From the NCBI RefSeq assembly GCF_001421565.1, contig NZ_LMKQ01000002.1, positions 248,001 to 312,000 on the forward strand: 64,000 nt of DNA, given 5' to 3'. The notes beneath the pieces were generated by a model. The model was not told the origin of the DNA, did not search any database, and saw only the letters and a list, made by a program, of their open reading frames with translations. This DNA is from Agromyces sp. Leaf222 (GTDB taxonomy: Bacteria > Actinomycetota > Actinomycetes > Actinomycetales > Microbacteriaceae). A program made the translations under genes and the position numbers. Shown one piece after another: positions 10,401 through 17,999 of this stretch. How positions within the stretch are numbered: the stretch's first letter is position 1; every line of letters begins with the position of its first letter.

Positions 10401-11297
10401 GAGCCGCCCGCGGCGTCGATCGCGTACGTCGGGGCTCCGGCCGATGACGAGACGGCGCCCGTCATCGCCGGACTGCCCTCGGGCACGGTCGTCGACGACG
10501 AGCCGCTGCAGCTCGCGATCACCGCCGACGACGCCGAGAGCGGCATCCGCTCACTGGTCGTGACGGTGGGTGGCTCGGTCGTGGAGCCGGATGCCGCGGT
10601 CGACCTCGCGGCCCTCGGGCTCGCGGGTGACGTCGAGGTGCTCGTGACCGCGACGAACCATGCCGGACTCGTCTCGACGGCGTCGTCGACGCTGCTCGTG
10701 GTGCCGGCGACCGGTGCTTCGGTTGTGCCCGGTAAGGGCACGCTCTCGAACACGAGCGGATGGCTGAACGGCCTGCACAACGGCGACTACGACGTGGTCA
10801 TGAACCTCTGGCACGGCACGCCGGGCAGCATCTTCCGCCTCTACGAGAACGGGTCGCTGGTCGCGACGAAGGTGCTCGGTTCGACCGGCGGTCTCTCGCA
10901 GACGACCGGCGTCACGTTCACCGGCAAGCCCAACGGCACCTACGTGTACACGGGCGAGCTCATCAACGCGCTCGGCACGACGGCGACGTCGTCGACGGCG
11001 GTCAAGGTGACGCAGGCCGCGCCCGCGGTGCCGGCCGTGTCGCACGACAACTGGGACAAGGACGGCTCGTTCACCGCGACCGCCAACCTCTGGTGGGGCA
11101 CGAACGCCACGTCGTACCGCTTCGAGCTCGACGGGGTCGCCGTCGGGTCTGGTTCGCTGACGGCGGCGACGCCGAGCGCCCAGGTCGCCACGGTCAAGCT
11201 GACGGATGTCGCGGCGGGCACGCATTCGCTCGTCGCCGTGTTCGCCAACGCCAACGGCGAGACCGCCTCGAAGCCGGTGCCGGTGGTGGTGAAGTAG
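7497..11297 (+). CDS. secreted rhamnogalacturonan lyase, PL11 family, multidomain
   Basis: 1266 residues. GTG start with AAGGAG five bases upstream, followed by a signal peptide (Arg-rich n-region, hydrophobic Ala-rich core, ASA-A cleavage near residue 37). Then come a beta-rich domain (about 38-165), two fibronectin type III-like domains (about 168-365), a PL11 catalytic domain (about 376-978) with repeated DxDGDG-type calcium loops (GDLDGDGEYE, DFDGDGRSE, DVDRDGLDE), and three C-terminal Ig-like modules. The last two repeat the NxxHxGDY/NLW-GT theme. PL11 enzymes cleave the rhamnose-galacturonate backbone of rhamnogalacturonan I by beta-elimination, giving unsaturated ends. Those would feed the KduI/KduD pathway encoded at 32-34.7 kb. 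A terminator-like hairpin follows, so it is probably monocistronic. Confidence 0.9.
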   Translation: MGSDARHVRARRGIAALAGAALVAGAALTTTPASAAEGDVDLAFDFGGPSTPVAAGWLGVNPGTAYDATRGYGFTTAPPTAGFRDRGGDDFMARDFTIANNQAFGVDVPNGAYEVTTFAGDLIASNGTNFDIEGTAYSGPRTTTGNVHEAYFPAIQVADGQLNIRVTGGDGRVNGIKVQTPLASPTGLAVTDVAADGDLAVTLGWQPVADATGYTIFRSAPGGELVAIGQVTDAATTSFDDTDVELGESYDYAIATVKGDRVSRQSGRLAASVVDPDVAAPATPTGLATSAIERNSVTIGWGDADDVIQWKVFRSTRADIAFEQVATVTEPTFTDTDVLTTRPYLYQVVAQNAGGASAASETFATEVATTLVRQAEYLDRAPVAVARTEAEGGGVYVGWRLLGLDARDLGFNVYRDGALVNDEPITGATNLVDPDGTTESTYLVTALQGDREVTVADDFGVWDDQYLDIPLDKPADDVLPDGKTVTYAPGDGTVGDLDGDGEYELVFLWNPSISKDNSQSGYTGKVYAEAVKFDGTSLWRIDLGVNIRAGAHYTQLEVFDFDGDGRSEVAFKTADGTTDGVGTVIGDAAADYRNSSGYILSGPEYLTVFDGTTGAAIDTVDYNPGRGNVSSWGDAYGNRVDRFLAGVAYLDGEHPSLITSRGYYTRTVIVAWDLVDGQLQQRWSFDSNDAGSAYTGQGNHQFVPADVDRDGLDEIVFGAMTIDDDGTPLYNTRLFHGDALHVGDFDTDREGLEVYGVHEDVSGNGGLGASFRDAETGEVLWTTKATKDTGRGVAADIDPSHPGAEAWNIGGDAAWNSPVGTLKSASGEVLSTDIPAANFVTWWDGDLTREITDHDYDTVSATGVPTISKWDPAAQKQVLLKRLDGTLTNNTTKGNPVVQADLFGDWREELAVRLDDGSGIRIYTTTDVTDARIPTLMHDSQYRVGVAGQNSAYNQPPNPSFFIGADMAEPPAASIAYVGAPADDETAPVIAGLPSGTVVDDEPLQLAITADDAESGIRSLVVTVGGSVVEPDAAVDLAALGLAGDVEVLVTATNHAGLVSTASSTLLVVPATGASVVPGKGTLSNTSGWLNGLHNGDYDVVMNLWHGTPGSIFRLYENGSLVATKVLGSTGGLSQTTGVTFTGKPNGTYVYTGELINALGTTATSSTAVKVTQAAPAVPAVSHDNWDKDGSFTATANLWWGTNATSYRFELDGVAVGSGSLTAATPSAQVATVKLTDVAAGTHSLVAVFANANGETASKPVPVVVK

Positions 11298-11308
11298 CGA
11301 GTCCGTAG

Positions 11309-11349
11309 GGGCGAGGGGTCGGAGGCGGATGCTTCCGGCCCCTTCGCCG
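11309..11349. terminator. hairpin after PL11 gene
   Basis: GGCGAGGGG...TCGGA pairs imperfectly with TCCGG...CCCCTTCGCC around a GC-rich loop. There is no U-tract, as is usual for actinobacterial terminators. Confidence 0.45.
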
Positions 11350-11453
11350 CGCACGGCGTTGCTCGCGACATCCGCCGGGCGATCTCGTTCCGCAAGCCCT
11401 TGCGCCCGAGCCGCCCGCGAAGGAACCTGAACGTATCGACCGAGGAGGACGAC

Positions 11454-11672
11454 ATGAGCGACACCACCGGACGCGACGATCAGGACCTGCCCGACGACCG
11501 GGACTTCGCCGACGACGCGAACGAGCAGCGGCGCCTGCGCGCAGAGCACGCTCGTGAGCTCGGCGTCGATCCGTTCTTCGAGGGGGCGAACATCACCGAG
11601 AGCGATGGCCCCGACCTCGAGGCGGGCGACGATCTCGATACCGGCGGAGGGCACCGCTCCCCGCGCGAGTGA
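11454..11672 (+). CDS. small acidic hypothetical protein
   Basis: 72 residues, strongly acidic ([14 protein letters not shown] near the N terminus), hydrophilic and probably disordered. Start at 11454 was chosen because GAGGAGG lies six bases upstream. No family recognised. Similar Asp/Glu-rich short proteins occur at 35.9 and 36.3 kb in this window but without clear identity to this one. It is a single gene between a terminator-like hairpin and a convergent gene. Confidence 0.5.
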   Translation: MSDTTGRDDQDLPDDRDFADDANEQRRLRAEHARELGVDPFFEGANITESDGPDLEAGDDLDTGGGHRSPRE

Positions 11673-11705
11673 ACCGCGTCGCGTCGGCGCGACCGGCGAT
11701 GGCCG

Positions 11706-12083
11706 TCAGGCCTCGGGCACCTCTTGCAGGGCGCGCACCTCGATGCGACCCTGGAGCGCCATCGCCGCCCTGGTCGTCCAATCGACGGCCGCGGCATCGT
11801 CGGCGGCCTCGATAATCCAGAAGCCGCCGACGTACTGCGAGGCCTCGACGAACGGCTCGTCGAGCACGCGGGGCTCGCCCGAGGTGGGATCGACGGTCTT
11901 CGCGGTCGACGGCGGGTACAGGCCGCCGGCGAAGACGAACGCGCCCGCGTCTTTGAGCGCGGTGTTGAACTCGTCGACCGCGGCGATCACGGCGGCGAGC
12001 TCGGCCGGGTCGGCCTCCTGCATCGATGCCATGGTCGGCTCGTCGGCGGAATCGTGCGGAACGGTGAGGAAGTACTGCGTCAT
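11706..12083 (-). CDS. YCII-related (YciI-like/DGPF) domain protein
   Basis: 125 residues. It begins MTQYFLTVPHD and ends with the pattern typical of YCII-related proteins: a GGLYPP turn, EP-VEASQYVGGFWIIEA, and a final beta strand IEVRAL. These are small ferredoxin-like-fold proteins of unclear function, often near ECF sigma factors, although none is adjacent here. GAAAGG lies about eight bases before the ATG. Confidence 0.75.
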   Translation of the reverse strand: MTQYFLTVPHDSADEPTMASMQEADPAELAAVIAAVDEFNTALKDAGAFVFAGGLYPPSTAKTVDPTSGEPRVLDEPFVEASQYVGGFWIIEAADDAAAVDWTTRAAMALQGRIEVRALQEVPEA

Positions 12084-12205
12084 GATCGAACCTTTCGTCG
12101 TCGGGCGCCGTTGGGCGCCTCCTACTCATGCGTCGAACGGCACCGGGTTGGATCGACACGACGTCGGGAATCGTGCGTCCATGATTCGGTCCGACCGCAG
12201 CGTGC

Positions 12206-13429
12206 TCAGTGGCCGAGCAGGCCCTCCGGGTCGCGAACGACGACCTTCTCGCCGCCGCCGTCGGCCCGGCGTCCGGCGACGCCCGGCGCCGAGCGGAACA
12301 TGCGGGCGGCGGCGTCGCCGATGCGCGTGACATCCGCGAAGTCGAGCACGAGGCATCCGTCATCGCTGACGAGCGGGCTGAGGCGGGCGAGCACCTCTTC
12401 GGCTCCCGCGAAGAAGATCTCGCCGCGCAGCGACGCGACCGTCTCGTCGTCGTCGCGGGTGAGCGACCCGATCGGCGAGAGCGGGTCGCCGCGGTGCTGC
12501 AGTTGGTGCAGCTCGAAGCGCGCCGACATCGCCTCGAGCATCGCGACGCCGCGCACGCTGTTGCCCTTCGCGTCGAGCCTGGGGCTGAACGTGCCGATGC
12601 CGAACTGCCCGGGAAGCTCGGCCGCGATGCCCCCGCCGACCCCGCTCTTCGCCGGCATGCCGACGCGCAGCAGCCAGGAGCCCGACTCGTCGTACATGCC
12701 GCAGCTCGTCATGACGGCCGAAGTCCAGCGCGCGGCATTCTCGCTGATGACCCGCTCGCGCGTGATCGGGTTCACGCCGCCCGTGGCGAGGGTCGCCGCC
12801 ATCGTCGCGAGGTCGCGGGCGGTCACCGAGATCGAGCACTGGCGGAAGTACGCGGTGGTCGCGACGTCGACCGGTGCGCCGAGCGTTCCGGCCGCGAGGG
12901 TGAGGTAGGCGAGGGCGCGGTTGCGGTCGCCGGTCGTCGCCTCCGACGTGAACACCGCCTCGTCGACGATGAGGTCGCGTCCGGCGAACTTCTGGATGCC
13001 CGAGTGGATGGCCGCGAACTTGTCGTCGGCGGTGTCGCCTGCCATGAGCGAGGACATCACGATCGCACCGGCATTGATCATGGGATTCAGCGGGCGGCCG
13101 GTCGCCGGCTCGAGGCTGATGGCGTTGAACGGCTCGCCGCTCGGCTCGACACCGACGTGCTTCAGCACCTCGTCGAGGCCCAACGCGTCGACCGCGAGCG
13201 CGAACACGAACGGCTTCGACACCGACTGGATCGTGAAATGCGCGTCGGTGTCGCCGGCCTCGTGCACGATGCCGTGCACGCTGACGAGCGCGACGCCGAG
13301 CGGATCGGGATCCACGCGAGCGAGCTCGGGGATGTACGACGCGACCTCGCCCGAGGTTCGGGATCGCACCTCCTCGAGCACCGATTCGAGTGCTGCACGG
13401 ACCGGATCGCGAACCTCGGTGGCGGCCAT
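12206..13429 (-). CDS. glsA: glutaminase with C-terminal STAS domain
   Basis: 407 residues. Residues 1-310 form a serine beta-lactamase-like glutaminase A: S69-x-x-K72 in IQSVSKPF, then the conserved NPMINAGAI, TTAYFRQCS and PAKSGVGGGI blocks. It converts glutamine to glutamate and ammonia. About 330-405 is a STAS-like domain (LVLDFADVTRIGDAAARMF), a fusion known from several actinobacterial glutaminases and presumably regulatory. No ribosome binding site is seen. TAGGCT ends seven bases before the ATG, so the message is probably leaderless. No operon partner. Confidence 0.92.
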   Translation of the reverse strand: MAATEVRDPVRAALESVLEEVRSRTSGEVASYIPELARVDPDPLGVALVSVHGIVHEAGDTDAHFTIQSVSKPFVFALAVDALGLDEVLKHVGVEPSGEPFNAISLEPATGRPLNPMINAGAIVMSSLMAGDTADDKFAAIHSGIQKFAGRDLIVDEAVFTSEATTGDRNRALAYLTLAAGTLGAPVDVATTAYFRQCSISVTARDLATMAATLATGGVNPITRERVISENAARWTSAVMTSCGMYDESGSWLLRVGMPAKSGVGGGIAAELPGQFGIGTFSPRLDAKGNSVRGVAMLEAMSARFELHQLQHRGDPLSPIGSLTRDDDETVASLRGEIFFAGAEEVLARLSPLVSDDGCLVLDFADVTRIGDAAARMFRSAPGVAGRRADGGGEKVVVRDPEGLLGH

Positions 13430-13436
13430 GCGGCAC

Positions 13437-13442
13437 AGCCTA
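13437..13442 (-). promoter_or_regulatory. -10 hexamer TAGGCT of glutaminase gene
   Basis: On the minus strand TAGGCT is followed by seven bases and then the ATG at 13429; leaderless transcription is inferred. Confidence 0.6.
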
Positions 13443-13538
13443 CGCCCGGCCCTCGACGCCGGTCACCCCGCGGGGCGGTGGGGTCGAGAGCGGGCTGGCG
13501 GGGAAGTGTTGGGCGAGGTGCTGCTCCGGTGAAATCGG

Positions 13539-13594
13539 TTGCAAAGTTGCAAAGTTGCAAAGTTGCAAAGTTGCAAAGTTGCAAAGTTGCAAAG
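13539..13594. repeat. tandem octamer array (TTGCAAAG)7
   Basis: Seven perfect head-to-tail TTGCAAAG units, followed by TTGCGCGAG. The unit is AT-rich against a GC-rich background. A short version with the same TTGCAAAG-TTGCGCGAG junction occurs at 23689-23713, so this is a dispersed element that has expanded here. Confidence 0.95.
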
Positions 13595-13623
13595 TTGCGC
13601 GAGTTCGCTGGGCAAAGTCCCCC

Positions 13624-13721
13624 GTGAGCCGTGAGCCGTGAGCCGTGAGCCGTGAGCCGTGAGCCGTGAGCCGTGAGCCGTGAGCCGTGAGCCGTGAGCC
13701 GTGAGCCGTGAGCCGTCAGCC
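13624..13721. repeat. tandem heptamer array (GTGAGCC)13
   Basis: Thirteen perfect GTGAGCC units (13624-13714) followed by one GTCAGCC variant. There are no spacers, so this is not CRISPR. The array abuts the broken GH5 3' copy. It is a microsatellite-like sequence likely to vary in copy number. Confidence 0.95.
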
Positions 13722-14008
13722 GTCAGTTGCGAGTGCGTACTCCCCGTTGGCGCAGGCGATTACGCGCCATCCGCCGGGCTGCTCCTCGACCTCGAGGCGG
13801 GTGAGCCCCCTCGAGTCGGCGATCGTCGGCTCGGCCTCGCCGGGAACCCACACGACGCCCGTGAGCGACATCCGCTCGCCGTCGTCGCGCGCGACCCCGT
13901 GCCGGGTGCTGCTTGCGGGTAGGCGCGGCTCAGGATGCCGAGCAGCTGCTCGGGGCGAGGGGCGTCCTCGCCATCTTCGGGAACGAGCGGGCACGCCCAG
14001 GCGCTCAC
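13716..14008 (-). pseudogene. decayed duplicate of the GH5 gene 3' end
   Basis: The minus strand here repeats the last part of the GH5 gene at 15316-15650. Shared protein blocks are EDAPRPEQLLGILSRAYPQAAPGT in one frame and DDGERMSLTGVV...VWVPGEAEP then VEEQPGGWRV in another. Relative to the intact gene there are three deletions: about 24 bases at the DEPTCGLV codons, about 20 bases around the LTSLTAGV codons, and a short one near CATG. The result is a frameshift. There is no upstream catalytic part, so it cannot encode a useful enzyme. Confidence 0.9.
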
Positions 14009-14136
14009 GCTCAGTCGTCCTCAGTAGTGCTAAATCGCCGGCAGCGCTCGGTCGCGTCCCTCGAAGGTGGTCTGGCGCGACCTTGTGTATTCAGAGTATT
14101 GCTTGGTTTCGACCGCTGAACCCGAGGGGGAGCATC

Positions 14137-15234
14137 ATGGCCGGCAAAGTCGACAGAGCGATAGCGGTTCTTAAGGACGCATTGCTGCGTGATCCGAAGC
14201 CACGGACTTTCGCGGCCATTCGGCCGGAACGTGTAGAAGGGCCGGGGGCCAGAACGACGCTTGTCCCGAACGAGGTGTATCTCAGCATCTCCATCGTTCG
14301 CATGCAACTTCGGTACGCGGGTATTCTCTGGCGTGATTTCGTCCCAGTGGCACACTCGTTCGTCGAGTTGTCCCGTGAGGGGGAGAACAAAGTGACGATT
14401 CCGTTTGTGGCAGGAAAATCGAAGCTATCCGACGAGGGGATCGCGAAGACTCTCGTCGTTCGAAACATTGACGTTCTCGGACCGACCCCCTATATCGGTG
14501 GCACTGTAAACGTCGCTGTCGGTCTCTTCGCTTCGGTGGCCAACGATTATTTCGACAACCTCGTCGGAGTACTCGAGTCTTTCAGTGATGCATTGGGAGG
14601 GAAAGCCCTGAGCGAGTCGCTGAACCTGATCGAACCGTTGAAGGACGGTGCGGAGTCTTTGCTGGGTATTGGTGACCTGCGGCCGATAGTTGGCGTTCAG
14701 AACGGGTTCGATTCGGCTGACGAGACCGGACTCGGAGCCCTGACAACTGGCTTCTACGCGGTCGTCAACGTTGATGAGTCCGAGAACTTCGGCGATTGGT
14801 TGCATTTTCGTGATGAACAGCTCATGGCTGAGTACAAGGACGGAACAGTGCGCCCAGTGGAGTTCGACTATGTCGTGTTCCGGATCGAGGCAACGAGTGA
14901 CATGCCCGACTATCGTCGGTTCCCTACGCTGAACCGACTGAAGTCGAAGGTGCTCGAGGCCGCAGTCGCCGACCCGAAGCTTCGGTCGAAGGCGTACAGG
15001 GAAGCCCTTGCAGCCTTCGACCTTGCGGTCTTCGAAGATGCGGATCTAGTTGGAGCGCACCGAGTCCAGATCCGTGAGGGCATCCGCGCTGAAGTGAAGC
15101 AAATCGTTTCGCTCGATGCACCCGCGAAAATCGCTGAAGTCATTGACGGAACTGTCGAGAAATCGATCGCACTGTCGGCGAAGCATGGTCCGAGCTGGGA
15201 TCGCGCGCTCATGAAGGCGAAGCGAATTTCGTAG
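14137..15234 (+). CDS. low-GC orphan protein of unknown function
   Basis: 365 residues with no family I can name. The start at 14137 has GAGGGGG about six bases upstream. The N-terminal 45 residues are basic. About 48-190 looks beta-rich and contains DFVPVAHSFVEL, VTIPFVAG and a GPTPYIGGTVNV segment. The region from about 290 on is charged and helical. No signal peptide or transmembrane segment was seen. Three sampled 60-base lines are 53-58% GC, while neighbouring genes are above 70%, indicating recent transfer. It sits between an intact GH5 gene and a decayed duplicate of that gene's 3' end, as if inserted there. No partner gene accompanies it. Confidence 0.75.
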   Translation: MAGKVDRAIAVLKDALLRDPKPRTFAAIRPERVEGPGARTTLVPNEVYLSISIVRMQLRYAGILWRDFVPVAHSFVELSREGENKVTIPFVAGKSKLSDEGIAKTLVVRNIDVLGPTPYIGGTVNVAVGLFASVANDYFDNLVGVLESFSDALGGKALSESLNLIEPLKDGAESLLGIGDLRPIVGVQNGFDSADETGLGALTTGFYAVVNVDESENFGDWLHFRDEQLMAEYKDGTVRPVEFDYVVFRIEATSDMPDYRRFPTLNRLKSKVLEAAVADPKLRSKAYREALAAFDLAVFEDADLVGAHRVQIREGIRAEVKQIVSLDAPAKIAEVIDGTVEKSIALSAKHGPSWDRALMKAKRIS

Positions 15235-15315
15235 TCGACCATCAGCACAAGTCGAGTGCGATATCAGTCGCGGCATCTGCTGGCCACCAACGTCGACTAG
15301 GCCGCCCGTCGCCTG

Positions 15316-17787
15316 TCACCCCGCGGTCGCCAGCGCGTACTCGCCGTCGGCGCAGGCGGTGACGCGCCATCCGCCGGGCTGCTCCTCGACCTCGACGCGG
15401 GTGAGCCCGGTCGAGTCGGCGATCGCCGGCTCGGCCTCGCCGGGCACCCACACCACCAGCCCGCACGTGGGCTCGTCGACGACGCCCGTCAGCGACATCC
15501 GCTCGCCGTCGTCGCCCGCCACCCCGGCGGTGAGGCTCGTGAGCGTGCCGGGTGCCGCCTGCGGGTAGGCGCGGCTCAGGATGCCGAGCAGCTGCTCGGG
15601 GCGAGGGGCGTCCTCGCCGGTCGCGCAATCCTCGGGAACGAGCGCGTTGCCGAACTCGCCGATACCGTTCTGCGGGTCGCCGCAGGCCTGCTTCCACACC
15701 CAGTAGGCGCTGCCCTGCATGCGGCGGTCCTCCTCGGCGGCGTACCGCTCGAGGCGCTCCACTCGGGAGTCCATGTCGCCCCAGTAGCCGTACTCGCCCG
15801 ACCACATCGGCATGCCGTGCTCGTCGGCCACGCGCTGGGCGAGCTTGAACTGGCGCTCGGTGCTCACGATCGTCGGGATGCCGAGGGAGCGGTCCATCGT
15901 GATCGACTCGGCGTAGAGGTGCGGCGAGAACACGACGTTCGGGTCATCCGTGAAGCCGAGCGACGGCCCGCTGTCGATGCCGAGGCCCGACCACAGGATG
16001 CTCGGCTCGACGAACACGATCTGGGGAGCGCCGGCCTCGCGGATGGCGTCGATCGCGGCATCCGAGAACTCGCCGAGCTTCAGCGACGTCGTGACCGGCG
16101 CCGTCTCGCCGAAGCCGGGCTCGTTGAGCAGGTCGAAGCCTGCGACCGCCGGCTCGTCGGCGAACTCGCCTGCGAGCTCGCCCCAGGTGCGCACGAACGC
16201 CTGCTGCACCCCGTCGGTGTCGAAGTAGAAGTGCTCGAACGCGCGGTCGCCCGCGGGGGAGATGTCGCGGCCGGTGAACGAGCAGCGCGGGGCGCCGTCG
16301 AAGTGCGTCGCCCACTCGGGTGCGCCGTCGTAGCCCCACATCGGGTCGGTGCCGAGGCGGCACTCGGTGCCCTCGGCGGTCGGGGCGTTCGACCAGCCGT
16401 CCTGGTGCATGTCGAGCACCGTGCGGATGCCGTGCGCCTTCGCCCAGCCGACGGCCTGCTTCACCTTCATGAGGTATTCCGCGTCGAGTTCGCCCTGCTC
16501 GGGCTCGAGGGCCGACCACGAGAGGTTCAGGCGCACGACGTTGAAGCCGTACGTGGCCATGTCGGCGAAGTCCGCCTCGGTGAGCGGGCGCGTGACCGGC
16601 ACCTCGGCGCGGGCCTGGTAGAAGTCGACGAGCTGGTTCACGTTGACGCCGCGCAGCAGCACCTGATTGTCGTCGCCGTCGGCGATGCGCCCGTTCGCGA
16701 CGCGCAGGAACTCGGTCGCGGATGTCTCGGCGCGGCCGGCTGCGGTCGCGCCGGCGTTCGCCGTGGCCGGCGCCGGGGTGAGGAGCGAGGCGGTGAGGGC
16801 GGCCGCCGCGATCACGGCCAGCGCGATGCCGGCGCCGGCGGCGACCTTCGCCGGCGATGCGGGTTCGGGCGTCACCGTTTCGGGCGTTTCGGGTGCGGCC
16901 GTGACGGATGCCTCGGGCGGGCCCGCCGCGGCATCCGTCGCCGTGCGTCGTGCCTGCGCCTGCGCCCGAAGTCGATCGGCGATGAGCGCGACGACGGCGA
17001 CGATCCAGCCGGTGCAGGCGCCGAACGCGAGCCCGTCGGCGACGTGGATGTAGGCGGCCAGCAGTGGCCACAGGTCGCCGCGGAAGCCGTCGTCGACGAC
17101 GAGTCCGATGACCGCCTGGACGAGGCCGAACAGTCCGCCCGCGACGAGCGCGCCGAGCCAGGTTCCGAGGAATCCGGGGACGCGCCGGCGCATCCACCGG
17201 AGGCCGAGCCAGGCCGAGCCGACGAGCAGCGCCATGGCGACGAGCATGAGCACGAGCCCGTCGTCGGGCCGGGGGGACGGGATGAGCGGGGCGTACGCGG
17301 CACCCGTCCACCACGCGCCGGCGAGCAGCGGCGCCACCGCCCCGAACGCGATCGCGCCGGGCCACACCGAGCCGCGCTCGTGCAGGCGGATGTCGCGAGG
17401 GCCGCCCGCGAAGCGCACGACCGCGGCCACGATGAGCGCCGACGGCACGGCCTTCGCCGTGATGAAGCCGCCCGCCCACGCCGCGAGCGCGAGGTCGCCC
17501 GTCATCGCGAAGCACGCCGCCGCCTGCGCGACCAGCGCCGCGAGCACGACGCCCGCGGTCATCGTCCAGAAGCGTTCGCCGGCCCGTACGGCCGCCCACC
17601 ACACCACGGCCAGCATGACGGGGACGAACACGAGGTACCTGGCGACCGGCCAGCCGAGGTCGAGCTGCGGCGTGCCGCCGGGCCAGCCGACGAGCGCGAG
17701 GAGTCCGGTCGGATCGATCACCGCCTGGACGATCAGGAGAGCGGAGGTCGCGGCGACAGCGACGATCGGACGGCGGGCCTGACGCAT
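15316..17787 (-). CDS. membrane-anchored GH5 glycoside hydrolase
   Basis: 823 residues. The first 290 form a polytopic membrane domain with about eight hydrophobic helices. A Pro/Thr/Glu-rich linker and another hydrophobic helix (about 318-342) follow, then an extracellular GH5 (cellulase-like) domain from about 360 to 740. The acid/base Glu is in DLLNEPGFG (near 553) and the nucleophile Glu in SGEYGYWGD (near 664). The early motif RGVNVNQLVDFYQ resembles the endoglycosylceramidase-like branch of GH5. A small C-terminal beta domain ends the protein. The start has TGGAG about six bases upstream. Substrate is uncertain: a glycolipid or beta-glucan. The membrane domain joined to GH5 is unusual. 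Confidence 0.85.
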   Translation of the reverse strand: MRQARRPIVAVAATSALLIVQAVIDPTGLLALVGWPGGTPQLDLGWPVARYLVFVPVMLAVVWWAAVRAGERFWTMTAGVVLAALVAQAAACFAMTGDLALAAWAGGFITAKAVPSALIVAAVVRFAGGPRDIRLHERGSVWPGAIAFGAVAPLLAGAWWTGAAYAPLIPSPRPDDGLVLMLVAMALLVGSAWLGLRWMRRRVPGFLGTWLGALVAGGLFGLVQAVIGLVVDDGFRGDLWPLLAAYIHVADGLAFGACTGWIVAVVALIADRLRAQAQARRTATDAAAGPPEASVTAAPETPETVTPEPASPAKVAAGAGIALAVIAAAALTASLLTPAPATANAGATAAGRAETSATEFLRVANGRIADGDDNQVLLRGVNVNQLVDFYQARAEVPVTRPLTEADFADMATYGFNVVRLNLSWSALEPEQGELDAEYLMKVKQAVGWAKAHGIRTVLDMHQDGWSNAPTAEGTECRLGTDPMWGYDGAPEWATHFDGAPRCSFTGRDISPAGDRAFEHFYFDTDGVQQAFVRTWGELAGEFADEPAVAGFDLLNEPGFGETAPVTTSLKLGEFSDAAIDAIREAGAPQIVFVEPSILWSGLGIDSGPSLGFTDDPNVVFSPHLYAESITMDRSLGIPTIVSTERQFKLAQRVADEHGMPMWSGEYGYWGDMDSRVERLERYAAEEDRRMQGSAYWVWKQACGDPQNGIGEFGNALVPEDCATGEDAPRPEQLLGILSRAYPQAAPGTLTSLTAGVAGDDGERMSLTGVVDEPTCGLVVWVPGEAEPAIADSTGLTRVEVEEQPGGWRVTACADGEYALATAG

Positions 17788-17854
17788 GACACTCCATCGT
17801 GACGGGGGTTCGGGTCAGATCAGCATGGGGACTGCGTGCATCCGGGTCAAGAGC

Positions 17855-17878
17855 CAACTGGGACAAGTGACCCAGTTG
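17855..17878. promoter_or_regulatory. inverted repeat upstream of GH5 gene
   Basis: CAACTGGG-8 nt-CCCAGTTG, perfect eight-base arms, 68 bases before the GH5 start and about 120 before vapB. Plausible operator; binding protein unknown. Confidence 0.4.
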
Positions 17879-17987
17879 TGACCTTGGCGAGCGGGTCGAG
17901 GTGTTCCTGCGGCTGGCGGGCCGGCACTGCGACGTTCACGGAGCTGCGTGCATGTGCAGCCAAGTGTTGCACCGAGGCGGACGGTGG

Positions 17988-17993
17988 TACACT
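17988..17993 (+). promoter_or_regulatory. -10 hexamer TACACT of vapBC
   Basis: TACACT ends six bases before the ATG at 18000. A -35-like GTTGCA lies 16 bases upstream of it. Leaderless message inferred. Confidence 0.6.
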
Positions 17994-17999
17994 CGCGTC

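Noticed and set aside
12206..13429. anti-sigma-factor antagonist, because of the STAS-like end
   Set aside because: The first 310 residues are a complete glutaminase with SxxK and family motifs; STAS is only a C-terminal fusion.
13539..13721. possible CRISPR array
   Set aside because: Units of eight and seven bases are contiguous with no spacers, and no cas gene is present.
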